Below are positions 26,628-36,591 of a stretch of 64,000 nt of DNA, piece by piece. Below the pieces are notes generated by a model. That model saw only the letters and a list, made by a program, of their open reading frames with translations, ran no database searches and was not told the DNA's origin. Location of the stretch: assembly GCF_902706295.1 (NCBI RefSeq), contig NZ_CACSJJ010000002.1, forward strand, positions 248,001 to 312,000, read 5' to 3'. Within the stretch, counting starts at the first letter, position 1. Each line of letters starts with the position of its first letter. The translations under genes and the position numbers were made by a program. This DNA comes from Arthrobacter sp. 18067. Lineage in GTDB: Bacteria > Actinomycetota > Actinomycetes > Actinomycetales > Micrococcaceae.

Positions 26628-27644
26628 CTAACTGTTCCCGAAAATATCGTGGTACGCCGCTGCCAGCAGCAGTGGATCATGGACGGGGCGGCGCCTCGAC
26701 GCCCCTACTCTACCCAACACCACTTCAGCGCCGATCATCCCCGCGGCCTTCTCGAAGGCCTTGAGATCCTGGATCGCAGCAGGATCCGCGAGGACGACGT
26801 CGACGCTGAACTCAGGTGCGTACCGGCGCAGGACATCCAAATGGTCGGCTGCCGTCATGCCTGAGGTTTCCTTGGTTTCCACGTCAAGGTTCATGGTCAG
26901 GCAGCGCTTGGCAGCAGTGTCGCCGAGGGCTTGGCGCAGCTCAGGCAGCAGCAGATGCGGCAGGACAGAGGTGTACCAGGAGCCGGGTCCAAGGATGACC
27001 CAGTCCGCCAGCTCAATGGCCGTCAGTGCCTCGGTACACGCGGGAGCGTCTTCGGGCAGGAGCCGGACGTCCTCGAGTTTGCCGGCCACAGCACATTTTG
27101 CCTGCCCGCGAACCGTCTGCAGTTCATGGCCACCACCCGGAAGCTCAATCCGTGCCTGGCCCTCAATAGTGAGGGGAACGCTGGACATGGGAAGAACCTG
27201 GCCCCGGGCTCCAAGCAGTGCACCTGCCCATTTCAAGCCTGCGACCGTATCGCCCAACAGCTCCCACAAGGTCACGATGAGCAGGTTGCCCATGGCATGA
27301 TGGTCCAGCGAACCGCCTTTGGCGGACCCGGCGTTGAATCGGTGCTGCATGACGTCGCGCCAGGTCCGGCCCCAATCGGTGTCATCGCACAGGGCGCTGA
27401 GCGCCATCCGCAGGTCTCCGGGCGGGAGGACGCCGTACTCTTCGCGGAGCCGCCCCGACGAGCCGCCGTCGTCCGCTACTGTGACGATTGCCGTCAGTTC
27501 GGAAGTGAGCAAACGCAGTGCCGACAACGAGGCCGCCAGTCCGTGGCCGCCGCCCAAGGCGACCACCGAGGGACTTTTCTTCTGCTGGCTGCCGGGTACG
27601 CCCTTGGGTGGAATGAGGGGCAGCGGGCCCGTCAGGACCCCCAC
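26628..27644 (-). CDS. yvcK: YvcK/CofD-like protein (gluconeogenesis factor family)
   Basis: 338 aa from GTG 27644. The CofD-like Rossmann fold starts with VVALGGGHGLAASLSALRLL, followed by VTVADDGGSSGRLREEYGVLPPGD and DHHAMGNLLIVTLWELLGD, all typical of YvcK. In Bacillus and mycobacterial relatives it affects cell shape and growth on gluconeogenic carbon and binds UDP-sugars. The start overlaps the rapZ stop by 1 nt (TAGTG); a longer open frame reaching 27758 overlaps rapZ and is rejected. Confidence 0.9.
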   Translation of the reverse strand: MGVLTGPLPLIPPKGVPGSQQKKSPSVVALGGGHGLAASLSALRLLTSELTAIVTVADDGGSSGRLREEYGVLPPGDLRMALSALCDDTDWGRTWRDVMQHRFNAGSAKGGSLDHHAMGNLLIVTLWELLGDTVAGLKWAGALLGARGQVLPMSSVPLTIEGQARIELPGGGHELQTVRGQAKCAVAGKLEDVRLLPEDAPACTEALTAIELADWVILGPGSWYTSVLPHLLLPELRQALGDTAAKRCLTMNLDVETKETSGMTAADHLDVLRRYAPEFSVDVVLADPAAIQDLKAFEKAAGMIGAEVVLGRVGASRRRPVHDPLLLAAAYHDIFGNS

Positions 27645-28567
27645 TACTCGCGTCCCAGGTCGCGGTGGGTGGTGGTGACTGTCACACGTGGATACTGCGC
27701 CAAACGCTTGGAAAGCTCGACGGCGACCGCCACCGAACGGTGCTTGCCTCCAGTACAACCGACCGCCAAGGTGGCGTAGTGCTTGTTCTCCTGGCGGTAG
27801 CCGTCCAGGACCGGCTCCAAAGCCCGGACATACCTGTCCACGAACTCGTGTACGCCATCTGCAGCCAGTACGTAGTCGCTGACGTCCTCGTCCAGTCCTG
27901 TGTGTGGCCGGAGTTTGGGAACCCAGTGCGGGTTGGGAATGAACCGGGCATCGGCCACGAAGTTGGCATCCACCGGGAGTCCGTACTTGAATCCAAAGCT
28001 CATGACGTTCAGGCGCAGGGTCACCGGGCCGGTGTCGCTGAACAGTTCCGTGATGGCCGTCGCCAGGCCGTGGACGTTGAAGTCGGAGGTGTCCAGCACG
28101 ACATCGGCGTGTTCACGCAGTTCCCGCAGGACCTCGCGCTCGATGCCGATGCCGTCCAGGATCCTGCCTCCGCCTTGCAACGGGTGAGGACGGCGGCCTT
28201 GTTCGAAGCGGCGGACCAGGACGTCGTCATTGGCATCCAGGAAGAGCACCCGGAAGGTGATGCCGCTGGCGCTCAGCGCGCCCAATGCGGTCTGGATGTC
28301 GGTGAAGAGATCCTTGCTGCGGACGTCAACTACCACGGCCAGCTTGGGAATCGATTTCGGAGCATGCGAGACAATTTCTGCCAGGGTTCCCAGCATTTGC
28401 GGTGGGAGGTTGTCCACCACATACCAACCATGATCTTCCAGGGCATCCGAGGCCGTACTCCGCCCCGCCCCGGACATGCCGGTCACTACCAGCAGTTCCG
28501 CTTCCGGGGGCTTGACGGGCGTGAGGCCGTCCTGCTCCGTTCCGGACCCTGCCGTTGCCTCATCCAT
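27644..28567 (-). CDS. rapZ: RapZ-family nucleotide-binding protein
   Basis: 307 aa. Walker A is GMSGAGRS (about residue 30); DNLPPQML and the C-terminal [15 protein letters not shown] segment ([17 protein letters not shown]) are family signatures. In enterobacteria RapZ binds small RNAs and controls GlmS synthesis; in actinobacteria the role is unclear. It is followed, with a 1-nt overlap, by yvcK and then whiA. GGGGA precedes the ATG. Confidence 0.93.
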   Translation of the reverse strand: MDEATAGSGTEQDGLTPVKPPEAELLVVTGMSGAGRSTASDALEDHGWYVVDNLPPQMLGTLAEIVSHAPKSIPKLAVVVDVRSKDLFTDIQTALGALSASGITFRVLFLDANDDVLVRRFEQGRRPHPLQGGGRILDGIGIEREVLRELREHADVVLDTSDFNVHGLATAITELFSDTGPVTLRLNVMSFGFKYGLPVDANFVADARFIPNPHWVPKLRPHTGLDEDVSDYVLAADGVHEFVDRYVRALEPVLDGYRQENKHYATLAVGCTGGKHRSVAVAVELSKRLAQYPRVTVTTTHRDLGRE

Positions 28568-28695
28568 CAGTTGTCCCCGTTTCGTCGGAAGTGATCATTG
28601 CAGCCTGTGGTGCCTGCCTGTCAGGGCAAAGCACTGCTGGCATGTTCAGATGCCGCTGACCGCAGATGCGGCCAACGGCCAAGTTCTTACCCTAG

Positions 28696-30711
28696 CTAAG
28701 ATTCAAGGATTTCGCCGGTGGTCATGTTGATCCCCGGCACTGTTTCCTCATTCGTCTCCGCAGAACCCAGATGCTGGACCACGGCTGCGGCCAGGGCGGG
28801 ACCGATGCCCTTTGCCGACGTGAGTTCCTCGACCGACGCGGCCTTAATCTTCTTGAGCGAACCAAAGTGTGCCACCAGGGCTTTTCGTTTCGCTTCGCCC
28901 AAGCCCGGTACGCCGTCCAGGACGGAGACTGTCATGGCCTTGCCGCGCTTCTGGCGGTGGAAGGAAATGGCGAAGCGGTGTGCTTCGTCACGAATTCTTT
29001 GAAGCAGGTAAAGGCCTTGCGATGTCCTCGGCAGGATGACCGGGAAGTCGCTGTCGGGCAGCCAGACTTCCTCCAGGCGTTTGGCGAGGCCCACCACGTA
29101 AACGTCATCGATGCCGAGTCCGGCCAACGCTCGCTTTGCGGCATTCACCTGGGGCTGGCCGCCATCCACGACCACCAGGTTGGGCGGGTAGGCGAACTTT
29201 GCCTTGGGGGCGGGCATGGAAGGGTCCGACGGCGGCGCTTCACTCGCGCTCCTGGTGCCTGCCCGCGTCGGGTTGACGATCTCGCCCGAGACTACGGGCA
29301 CCTGGGCGGCTTTGTCCGTCAGGTAGTGCCGGAACCGACGGGTCAGGACATCATGCATGGCGGCGGTGTCGTCCGCCGCTGCCGCTCCCGTGATGGAGAA
29401 CTTGCGATAGTCGGCCTTCTTGGGCAGCCCGTCTTCCACCACCACCATGGAAGCCACGACGTTGGTACCTTGCACGTGCGAGATATCGAAGCACTCGATC
29501 CTCAACAACGGCACAGGAATCTCCAATGCCTCCTGAAGCTCCTGAAGCGCTACGGACCGGACCGTGATGTCGCCTGCCCGGCGCGTTTTATGGAGCTTAA
29601 GGGCTTGTTCGGCATTCTCGCGCACAGTGGACATCAGCGCTGCTTTGTCGCCGCGCTGTGGCACACGGATGTCAACCTTCGCCCCTCGCAACCCACCAAG
29701 CCACTCAGTGAGTTCGGCGTGGTTGCTGGGATTCTCCGGTACCAGGACTTCGCGGGGTATCCGTCCCTGGACCTCGCTGTCTTCGCCGTAAACCTGTTGC
29801 AACAAATGTTCGATGAGTTCCGGTGTGGTGGCGTCCTCCACTTTTTCCACGACCCACCCACGTTGGCCGCGAACCCGGCCACCGCGTACGTGGAAGACCT
29901 GCACGGATGCCTCGAGTTCGTCGTCGTGCAGTGCGAAGACGTCCGCGTCGGTGTCTTCCGCAAGGACCACGGCGTTGCGCTCAAAGACCTTGCGGAGGGC
30001 GATGATGTCGTCCCTGAGTCCTGCTGCCCGCTCATAGTCGAGCTCAGCTACCGACGCAGCCATGTCCTTTTCCAGCCGGCCGATAAAACGCTTGGCTTCC
30101 CCACCCATGAAAGAACAAAAGTCCTCGGCGAGGGCACGATGTTCCTCGGGAGTAACCCGGGCAACGCAAGGGGCCGCGCACTTGTCAATGTAGCCAAGGA
30201 GGCACGGGCGTCCACTGGACTGGGCGCGCTTGAAGACACCTGCGCTGCAGCTGCGCACCGGGAATACCCGCAGGAGGGTGTCCATGGTTTCCCGGATGGC
30301 GCCGGCGGTGTAGGGACCAAAGTACCTGGTGCCTTTCCTTCGCTCACCACGCATGACCTGCACCCTCGGGAACTTCTCCCCCATGGTGACCGCGAGATAC
30401 GGATAGGTCTTGTCGTCACGGAAGACAACGTTGAATCGCGGTTTGAATTCCTTGATCCAGGTGTACTCCAGCTGCAAAGATTCCAGCTCGCTGCCCACCA
30501 TGGTCCATTCGACGCTGCTGGCCGCGTGGACCATTGCATGGGTCTTGGGGAGAAGGCCGGCCGGGTTGGCGAAGTAGGAATTGAGCCTGGACCGGAGGTT
30601 CTTTGCTTTGCCCACATAGATGACCCGCCCGTGGGGGTCGCGGAATCGATAGACGCCCGGGGTGGTGGGAATTTCACCCGTTTGGGGCCGGTAACTTGCT
30701 GGATCTGCCAC
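28696..30711 (-). CDS. uvrC: UvrC, excinuclease ABC subunit C
   Basis: 671 aa. The N-terminal GIY-YIG nuclease is recognisable from [32 protein letters not shown] domain follows near residue 210 ([19 protein letters not shown]), then the RNase H-like nuclease ([32 protein letters not shown]) and C-terminal helix-hairpin-helix motifs ([20 protein letters not shown]). It makes both incisions in nucleotide excision repair. TAGACT sits exactly 6 nt before the GTG start, pointing to a leaderless mRNA. Confidence 0.97.
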   Translation of the reverse strand: MADPASYRPQTGEIPTTPGVYRFRDPHGRVIYVGKAKNLRSRLNSYFANPAGLLPKTHAMVHAASSVEWTMVGSELESLQLEYTWIKEFKPRFNVVFRDDKTYPYLAVTMGEKFPRVQVMRGERRKGTRYFGPYTAGAIRETMDTLLRVFPVRSCSAGVFKRAQSSGRPCLLGYIDKCAAPCVARVTPEEHRALAEDFCSFMGGEAKRFIGRLEKDMAASVAELDYERAAGLRDDIIALRKVFERNAVVLAEDTDADVFALHDDELEASVQVFHVRGGRVRGQRGWVVEKVEDATTPELIEHLLQQVYGEDSEVQGRIPREVLVPENPSNHAELTEWLGGLRGAKVDIRVPQRGDKAALMSTVRENAEQALKLHKTRRAGDITVRSVALQELQEALEIPVPLLRIECFDISHVQGTNVVASMVVVEDGLPKKADYRKFSITGAAAADDTAAMHDVLTRRFRHYLTDKAAQVPVVSGEIVNPTRAGTRSASEAPPSDPSMPAPKAKFAYPPNLVVVDGGQPQVNAAKRALAGLGIDDVYVVGLAKRLEEVWLPDSDFPVILPRTSQGLYLLQRIRDEAHRFAISFHRQKRGKAMTVSVLDGVPGLGEAKRKALVAHFGSLKKIKAASVEELTSAKGIGPALAAAVVQHLGSAETNEETVPGINMTTGEILES

Positions 30712-30717
30712 GTTTCC

Positions 30718-30723
30718 AGTCTA
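30718..30723 (-). promoter_or_regulatory. -10 box of leaderless uvrC
   Basis: TAGACT on the minus strand, followed by six bases and the GTG at 30711, with no Shine-Dalgarno. The first transcribed base should be at or beside the start codon. Confidence 0.6.
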
Positions 30724-30773
30724 GTGAACCGGAACGACAGCCATGGCCACCCTGTCGCAGGAGGGCCCAGGTG

Positions 30774-31442
30774 CTAGTCGACCGACTTGCTCTGGTTGTA
30801 GCTGGAGGACCGCTCCTGACCGCTGAGCACGGCAATGGCATCCATGATTTTGTCAGTGACTTCACGGCGGGCGGGCAGGGAATGGTCCGGGCCGGTCTTG
30901 TCGAAGTACAGGGGCTCGCCGACCTTCATGGTGAAGTGCTGGGGACGGACCGCGTTCTTGTCCGCGGGCTGCAGTTTCTCGGTGCCGATGAGCCCTACGG
31001 GGATCACCGGCGCGCCCGTGGTCAGGGCAAGCCAACCCACTCCGGTCCGCCCACGGTAAAGAATGCCGTCGCGGGAACGGGTGCCTTCAGGGTAGATGCC
31101 AATGCCCTTGCCTGATTCGAGGATGTCAAGCAAGGTCTTGAGCGCCTGTACGCTGGCCGCCTGCTCGCCGCGCTCAACCGGAATCGATCCCACAGCTTCG
31201 AAGAAGGACTTCATCACGGCACCTTTGACGCCCTTGGTGGTGAAGTACTCTGCCTTGGCGAAGAAGGCGACCGGACGCGGCATCAGGGCCTGAACGATGA
31301 CGCTGTCCAGGAACGAGAGGTGGTTCGGAGCGACAATGAACGGTCCCTCCTTGGGAACGTTTTCCAGCCCAATGACAGTGGGACGGCACGTGGAGGAGAT
31401 CAATCCACGGGTGGTCCACCGGATCGCATCAAAGACTGCCAT
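30774..31442 (-). CDS. 1-acyl-sn-glycerol-3-phosphate acyltransferase-like (PlsC family)
   Basis: 222 aa. The acyltransferase motifs are intact: NHLSFLDS (the HX4D catalytic motif, near residue 40), GSIPVERG, and YPEGTRSRDG. Such enzymes acylate lysophosphatidic acid or related acceptors at the membrane. It overlaps the upstream HAD gene by 14 nt, so the two are co-transcribed. The exact acyl acceptor cannot be read from the sequence. Confidence 0.88.
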   Translation of the reverse strand: MAVFDAIRWTTRGLISSTCRPTVIGLENVPKEGPFIVAPNHLSFLDSVIVQALMPRPVAFFAKAEYFTTKGVKGAVMKSFFEAVGSIPVERGEQAASVQALKTLLDILESGKGIGIYPEGTRSRDGILYRGRTGVGWLALTTGAPVIPVGLIGTEKLQPADKNAVRPQHFTMKVGEPLYFDKTGPDHSLPARREVTDKIMDAIAVLSGQERSSSYNQSKSVD

Positions 31443-32145
31443 CGTTTTGTACCTCGCTCAGGGCCGCCGCACGGACAGCGTCAAGTTCTTCAATTTTGGT
31501 GCGCAACTCAAGTGCGGTTGCGACTACTGCCACTGCACCGGCTTCCTCGAGTTCGCCGTCGGGCGCAAATCCCCAACTGACACCGATGCAGTCCAAGCCG
31601 TTCGCCATGGCCCCTGCAACGTCCTGGTGCCTGTCCCCCACCATGACGGCCGGCTGGGAATGGAGGTCGGCCAACGCTGCGCCCACAATTTCCACCTTGC
31701 CAGAGGCCGTGTTGGCGTCCAGGGATTCGTCGTCGGCAGCTCCGCGGATGGAGACGAAGAAATCGGCAATTTTGTGGTGCTCAAGGACGAGCCGCGCAAT
31801 TGACTGTGGCTTTTGCGTGGCCACAGCCACTGGCCGGCCGGATTCCGCGAAATATTCGAGGAGGTCGAATATTCCGGGATAAAGCTTGCTCTGCCCGATT
31901 CCCGTTTCCTTGTAATGGCGCCGATACCGCTCAATGGTTTCATCAACCAAGCCAGCAGGGACATTGGCCAAATGCAGCAGGGAGTCGCTGAGTTTGGGAC
32001 CCACCATGGAATTCAGTACCGCTTGATCCGGTACAGGGAGGTTCATTTCACGCAGGGCCACAGAGATTCCCCCTGTGATGCCGCCGGCAGGATCGACAAG
32101 GGTGCCGTCCAGATCGAATATTACGGGCACCGTTGTTTGAGTCAC
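31429..32145 (-). CDS. HAD-family phosphatase, phosphoglycolate phosphatase-like
   Basis: 238 aa. HAD motif I is FDLDGTLVDP, motif II lies near VAVATQKP, motif III is a lysine-containing stretch near TASGKVEIV, and motif IV is VMVGDRHQDV. The helical cap after motif I resembles Gph/PpaX enzymes. The start is GTG at 32145. It overlaps the PlsC-like gene by 14 nt, which hints at a shared lipid or phosphate-salvage role, but that is inference. Confidence 0.82.
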   Translation of the reverse strand: MTQTTVPVIFDLDGTLVDPAGGITGGISVALREMNLPVPDQAVLNSMVGPKLSDSLLHLANVPAGLVDETIERYRRHYKETGIGQSKLYPGIFDLLEYFAESGRPVAVATQKPQSIARLVLEHHKIADFFVSIRGAADDESLDANTASGKVEIVGAALADLHSQPAVMVGDRHQDVAGAMANGLDCIGVSWGFAPDGELEEAGAVAVVATALELRTKIEELDAVRAAALSEVQNDGSL

Positions 32146-32163
32146 CGGGTTAGTTTCTCACGA

Positions 32164-32196
32164 GTAGCGGCATGCCTGAAACTCGCATGCCGCTAC
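32164..32196 (-). terminator. Hairpin downstream of uvrA
   Basis: GTAGCGGCATGC (32164-32175) pairs perfectly over 12 bp with 32185-32196, loop 9 nt. It starts 18 nt after the uvrA stop. There is no T tract, so it is a U-independent terminator or an mRNA 3' end stabiliser. Confidence 0.6.
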
Positions 32197-32213
32197 CGGA
32201 ATACTTCTGGTGA

Positions 32214-35141
32214 CTAACCGAGAATTTCGGCCAGGAACGTCGCCGTGTGGCTGTCGGTGGATTTGGCCACCTGTTCAGGTGTTCCTGTGGCCACGATCTT
32301 TCCGCCACCGGAACCACCGTTGGGGCCAAGATCCACAATCCAGTCTGCCGACTTGATGACGTCCAGGTTGTGCTCAATGGTGATGACCGTGTTGCCCTTA
32401 TCCACCAAGCCTTGGAGAACCATGAGCAGCTTTCGGATGTCCTCGAAATGCAGGCCGGTTGTGGGCTCGTCAAGAACGTAGATGCTGCGTCCGTTGGAAC
32501 GCTTCTGCAACTCGGCCGCCAACTTCACGCGCTGCGCCTCGCCACCTGACAGCGTGGTTGCCGGCTGTCCCAGGCGTACATAGCCCAGGCCGACGTCCAC
32601 CAGAGTGTTCAAATGCCGCGCTATCGGCGTGAAGGCGGCAAAGAATTCCGCACCTTCCTCGATGGGCATGTTGAGGACATCCGCGATGGTCTTGCCCTTG
32701 TAGTGGACCTCAAGGGTCTCCCGGTTGTACCGGGCTCCGTGGCATACCTCGCAGGGAACATAGACGTCCGGCAGGAAGTTCATCTCGATCTTCAATGTGC
32801 CATCGCCGGAACATGCTTCGCAGCGTCCTCCCTTGACGTTGAAGGAGAAGCGACCAGGCTGGTACCCGCGAACCTTGGCCTCGGTGGTCTCGGCGAAGAG
32901 CTTGCGGATGTTGTCAAAGACGCCGGTATACGTGGCCGGGTTGGACCGCGGTGTACGGCCAATCGGGCTTTGGTCGACGTGGACCACCTTGTCCAGGTGC
33001 TCCAGCCCGGCGATTGTGCGGTGGCGTCCTGCCACTTGTTTGGCGCCGTTGAGCTTGTTGGCGAGGACCTTGTAGAGGATTTCGTTCACCAAGGTGGATT
33101 TGCCGGACCCACTGACACCGGTCACCGCGGTGAAGAGACCCAAGGGGAACGTGGCATCAACGTTGTTGAGGTTGTTCTCCCGGGCACCAACAACCTTGAG
33201 TTCACGCTTTTTGTCGTACTTGCGGCGTTTCTTGGGAATATCAATCTTGCGACGTCCGGAAAGGTAGTCACCGGTGAGGGACTCCGTGTTTTCCAGGAGC
33301 TCCTTATACGTGCCGGAGTGCACCACCTGGCCGCCGTGCTCGCCGGCGCCAGGTCCGATGTCCACTACCCAGTCGGCCTCGTGGATGGTGTCTTCATCAT
33401 GTTCCACGACGATCAGGGTGTTGCCGAGGTCCCGGAGACGGGTGAGCGTCTCGATGAGCCGCCGGTTATCGCGCTGATGGAGGCCGATCGAGGGCTCATC
33501 CAGGACGTACAGGACACCTACCAAGCCGGAGCCGATCTGGGTTGCCAGACGGATACGCTGGGCTTCGCCACCGGACAAGGTACCCGACGGCCGCTCAAGG
33601 TTGAGGTACTCCAAACCGACATCCAGGAGGAAGGTCAAACGGGCCTGGATTTCTTTCAGCACCTGGTTGGCGATTTGGGCTTCCCTGCTGGTCAGGGTCA
33701 AGCTGCCCAGGAACTCTGCGCACTCACGCATCGGGAGGGCGGCCACTTCCGCGATCGACTTGCCGTTGATCAGCACGGACAGCGACGCCGGGTTGAGGCG
33801 CGCACCGTTGCACTCAGGGCAGGGAATCTGGCGCATGTACTCTTCGTACCTGTCACGGGCCCAATCGGAATCCGTTTCACCGTGCTTGCGGTGGACGTAC
33901 TGAATGGCACCTTCAAAGCCCGTACTGTACTTGCGCTCCCGGCCAAAGCGGTTCTTGTACTGGACAACAACCTTGTGGTCCTTGCCGTGCAGCACGGTAT
34001 TCCGGACATCCTTGGGGAGTTTCTCCCACGCTGTAGTCATGGAGAAGCCGAGTTCGTGCGCCAATCCCTCGAGGAGACGGTTCCAATATTCCGTGGTGGC
34101 CGTGCCAAGGGACCACGGGGCAATGGCGCCTTCGCCCAGGGACAACTCCGGATTGGGAACGATCAGTTCCTCATCCACTTCGAGCTTCGTACCAATGCCG
34201 CTGCAGGCTGAGCAGGCACCGAAGGGGTTGTTGAAGGAGAACGAGCGGGGCTCGATCTCATCGATCGCCAAGGGATGCTCGTTGGGGCAGGCCAGGTTTT
34301 CCGAGAAAGCCCGGATGCGCCCGGGATCCTCGGGGTCGAGGTCGACGAACTCGACCAGCACGCGGCCTTCGGCCAGGCCCAGCGCTGTTTCCACGGAATC
34401 AGTGAGCCGCTGGCTGATGTCTTCCTTGACCACCAAACGGTCCACAACAACTTCGATGGTGTGTTTGAACTGCTTGCCGAGCTTGGGAGGGTCGCTCAAT
34501 TGAACCAGCTCGCCATCCACCCGGGCACGGGAATAGCCCTTGGCGGTCAGTTCCTTGAAGAGGTCAACGAACTCTCCCTTGCGGCCGCGCACGACGGGCG
34601 CCAGGACCTGGAATCGCGTACCCGTCTCCAGTTCCAGAAGCTGGTCGACGATCTGCTGCGGCGTCTGGCGGGCGATCGGCTCTCCACACACGGGACAGTG
34701 CGGACGGCCCACGCGGGCCCACAGCAAGCGCATGTAGTCATAGATCTCGGTGATGGTGCCCACCGTTGAACGTGGGTTCTTGCTGGTGGACTTCTGGTCG
34801 ATGGACACCGCGGGCGACAAGCCTTCGATGAAATCGACGTCAGGTTTATCCACCTGGCCAAGGAACTGGCGGGCGTACGCAGACAGCGATTCCACATACC
34901 GGCGCTGTCCTTCAGCAAAGATGGTGTCGAAAGCCAAGGATGACTTGCCGGAACCCGAAAGTCCGGTGAACACGATCATGGCATCACGGGGAAGGTCCAG
35001 GTCCACATTGCGCAGGTTGTGTTCCCGGGCGCCCTTGACCACCAGCCGCGACAGGTCTGGCCTCGCGGGCTTGGTGTCAGGAACGACAGGGATGCTGTTC
35101 AGGGATTCGATGGCGGTATCTTCAGCTAAGGCTTTGGGCAC
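32214..35141 (-). CDS. uvrA: UvrA, excinuclease ABC subunit A
   Basis: 975 aa, damage-recognition ATPase of nucleotide excision repair. Two ABC modules are visible: Walker [11 protein letters not shown] near residue 60 and [10 protein letters not shown] near 670, each with LSGGEAQR signatures. Zinc-binding CxxC pairs are seen at [26 protein letters not shown] and CEVCHG. GTG at 35141 is supported by a TAGCAT -10 exactly 6 nt upstream; a degenerate LexA-like box lies just above it. Confidence 0.97.
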   Translation of the reverse strand: MPKALAEDTAIESLNSIPVVPDTKPARPDLSRLVVKGAREHNLRNVDLDLPRDAMIVFTGLSGSGKSSLAFDTIFAEGQRRYVESLSAYARQFLGQVDKPDVDFIEGLSPAVSIDQKSTSKNPRSTVGTITEIYDYMRLLWARVGRPHCPVCGEPIARQTPQQIVDQLLELETGTRFQVLAPVVRGRKGEFVDLFKELTAKGYSRARVDGELVQLSDPPKLGKQFKHTIEVVVDRLVVKEDISQRLTDSVETALGLAEGRVLVEFVDLDPEDPGRIRAFSENLACPNEHPLAIDEIEPRSFSFNNPFGACSACSGIGTKLEVDEELIVPNPELSLGEGAIAPWSLGTATTEYWNRLLEGLAHELGFSMTTAWEKLPKDVRNTVLHGKDHKVVVQYKNRFGRERKYSTGFEGAIQYVHRKHGETDSDWARDRYEEYMRQIPCPECNGARLNPASLSVLINGKSIAEVAALPMRECAEFLGSLTLTSREAQIANQVLKEIQARLTFLLDVGLEYLNLERPSGTLSGGEAQRIRLATQIGSGLVGVLYVLDEPSIGLHQRDNRRLIETLTRLRDLGNTLIVVEHDEDTIHEADWVVDIGPGAGEHGGQVVHSGTYKELLENTESLTGDYLSGRRKIDIPKKRRKYDKKRELKVVGARENNLNNVDATFPLGLFTAVTGVSGSGKSTLVNEILYKVLANKLNGAKQVAGRHRTIAGLEHLDKVVHVDQSPIGRTPRSNPATYTGVFDNIRKLFAETTEAKVRGYQPGRFSFNVKGGRCEACSGDGTLKIEMNFLPDVYVPCEVCHGARYNRETLEVHYKGKTIADVLNMPIEEGAEFFAAFTPIARHLNTLVDVGLGYVRLGQPATTLSGGEAQRVKLAAELQKRSNGRSIYVLDEPTTGLHFEDIRKLLMVLQGLVDKGNTVITIEHNLDVIKSADWIVDLGPNGGSGGGKIVATGTPEQVAKSTDSHTATFLAEILG

Positions 35142-35147
35142 TTACCA

Positions 35148-35169
35148 ATGCTAATCGAAAACTTCTTCG
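35148..35169 (-). promoter_or_regulatory. uvrA promoter: -10 box and degenerate LexA-like site
   Basis: TAGCAT (35148-35153) is 6 nt before the uvrA GTG. Two bases above it lies CGAA-AACTTC-TTCG (35156-35169), which matches the outer CGAA/TTCG of the Gram-positive SOS box at the right spacing but lacks the inner C and G of CGAAC-N4-GTTCG. A repressor bound here would block the promoter. Confidence 0.45.
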
Positions 35170-35206
35170 AATTTCCATGTCGTTCCTCACATGCTACTGA
35201 TCGGTA

Positions 35207-35587
35207 TCAATCCGCGTCGTAAGCGGCCGCAAGAAGCTGCACGGCCTCCGCGAACGAAGCGCCTTGGGCCTTCGCCGCTGCCGCGTATTGAGCTGCGACG
35301 TCAGCCAGCGCTCCCCAGCGGTCATCCCGGGCACAGACCACGGTGCCGTTACGCCCACGGGTGGCTACCACGCCTGCTGCTTCCAGCTCCTTGTAGGCTC
35401 GGGCCACCGTATGCGGAGCGACGTCCAGTACGCCTGCCAGATTGCGCACAGGTGGAAGCTTGGCTCCCACGGCCAGGACGCCGGAGTCGGCGAGTTCGAT
35501 GATTCGCAGCCGCAATTGCTCGAAAAGCGCCACCGCGCTGCTGGTGTTGGGGCGCCATGTGCCTGGAAAATCACCTGTCGGAGTCAT
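35207..35587 (-). CDS. GntR-family regulator (short, YtrA-like)
   Basis: 126 aa. An N-terminal winged helix (ALFEQLRLRIIELADSGVLAVGAKLPPVRNLAGVLDVAPHTV, shown only to locate residues 20-60) is followed by a short helical tail with no ligand-binding domain, as in the YtrA subgroup. Such regulators usually control a neighbouring transporter, but none is adjacent. The ATG overlaps the stop of a 53-aa ORF by 4 nt (ATGA), and GGAG lies eight bases upstream. Confidence 0.85.
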   Translation of the reverse strand: MTPTGDFPGTWRPNTSSAVALFEQLRLRIIELADSGVLAVGAKLPPVRNLAGVLDVAPHTVARAYKELEAAGVVATRGRNGTVVCARDDRWGALADVAAQYAAAAKAQGASFAEAVQLLAAAYDAD

Positions 35588-35745
35588 GAAGCACTCCGAC
35601 GGAGAGCCGCTGTCACCCGCGGCGTCTGTTGTTCGAAGCGTCCTTGGTCCATGCCGAGAATTAGACCAGCGACGCCGGTCGGGAACAAGCCGTCACGGCG
35701 CACGAAAGCCATTGCGACGCGATCGGACGCGTCCGGGCCGGTCAT
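35584..35745 (-). CDS. Small 53-aa ORF linking the methyltransferase and GntR genes
   Basis: Begins MTGPDASDRVAMAFVRRDGL and ends VTAALRRSAS. I do not recognise it; it is basic, with one modestly hydrophobic stretch (FPTGVAGLILGM). Its ATG overlaps the methyltransferase stop (ATGA) and its own TGA overlaps the GntR start (ATGA). This exact chain of 4-nt overlaps on both sides is the main evidence that it is translated. It is too short for common ORF cut-offs. Confidence 0.6.
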   Translation of the reverse strand: MTGPDASDRVAMAFVRRDGLFPTGVAGLILGMDQGRFEQQTPRVTAALRRSAS

Positions 35746-36521
35746 GCGTTCTTTCGTGCAACGGCAAAAATCCGCCGGAACGGGAAAATTGTTCCGTGTG
35801 GGGAGGTTGGATAGGCCTCGCGCAGCATCGCGGAGTATGCTTCCTCGAACTCAGCAGCCTCCGCCGTGGACAGAGCGGCCAGTACCGGTCGTAGTCCCGT
35901 CCCTCGAACCCACTGAAGGACCGGATCCTTGCCCGGAAGCACTTGTTGGTAGGTGGTCTCCCAAGCGTCCGCCGCGCATCCGGCGTCGAGCATTATGTCC
36001 AAGTAGTCCGCCGGACTACCAACAGCACCGTCGTGCCTAAGTACGCCGGCCAAGCGCGACGCCCAGCGGGGCGACTCGGCGAGTTCGCGCATCAGCGTGT
36101 GTGAGGGGGAGGTGAAATTGCCGGGGACCTGCAGGGCGAACCAGGCACCGGGCTTAAGGGCGCGCAACCACTCCGCCAACATGTCCCGGTGACCCGGCAC
36201 CCATTGAAGTGCCGCGTTTGTGACGACGACGTCGGTATCGGCACCTGGTACCCACGTGGCGATGTCGCCTTGCTCGAATTCCAGGTGTCTGGACTTCTCC
36301 GCCAGGGACTCCGCTTTGAGCAGCATCTCCTCCGACGAGTCAATACCCACCACGCGGGCTTCCGGCCAGCGCTCTTTCAGCGTCGCAGTCAGGTTCCCGG
36401 GCCCGCACCCGAGGTCCACAATTTTCCGCGGGTCGCTGGCCTGGATCCTCGCGACGAGGTCATGGAACGGTCGGTCCCGATGGTTGCCGAACTCCACATA
36501 TTTGGACGGATCCCACTTCAT
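35742..36521 (-). CDS. tam: Trans-aconitate 2-methyltransferase-like SAM methyltransferase
   Basis: 259 aa from ATG 36521, with AGGAGG about five bases upstream; a TTG one codon earlier is less likely. The N-terminal MKWDPSKYVEFGNHRDRPFHDL matches the Tam family opening; the SAM site is VDLGCGPGNLTATL, followed by VVTNAALQWVPGH. Tam methylates trans-aconitate, a by-product that inhibits aconitase. It is the first gene of a tam-53 aa ORF-gntR operon. Confidence 0.85.
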   Translation of the reverse strand: MKWDPSKYVEFGNHRDRPFHDLVARIQASDPRKIVDLGCGPGNLTATLKERWPEARVVGIDSSEEMLLKAESLAEKSRHLEFEQGDIATWVPGADTDVVVTNAALQWVPGHRDMLAEWLRALKPGAWFALQVPGNFTSPSHTLMRELAESPRWASRLAGVLRHDGAVGSPADYLDIMLDAGCAADAWETTYQQVLPGKDPVLQWVRGTGLRPVLAALSTAEAAEFEEAYSAMLREAYPTSPHGTIFPFRRIFAVARKNA

Positions 36522-36591
36522 CAAAGCCTCCTCGCGTCTGGCACCACTGCTGGGCCGAGCCTAAACCGTACGGGCACTAAGCTGGAAACCA

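Noticed and set aside
27645..27758. Extension of yvcK upstream into rapZ
   Set aside because: Residues derive from rapZ antiphase codons. GTG 27644 overlaps the rapZ stop by one base and gives the normal length.
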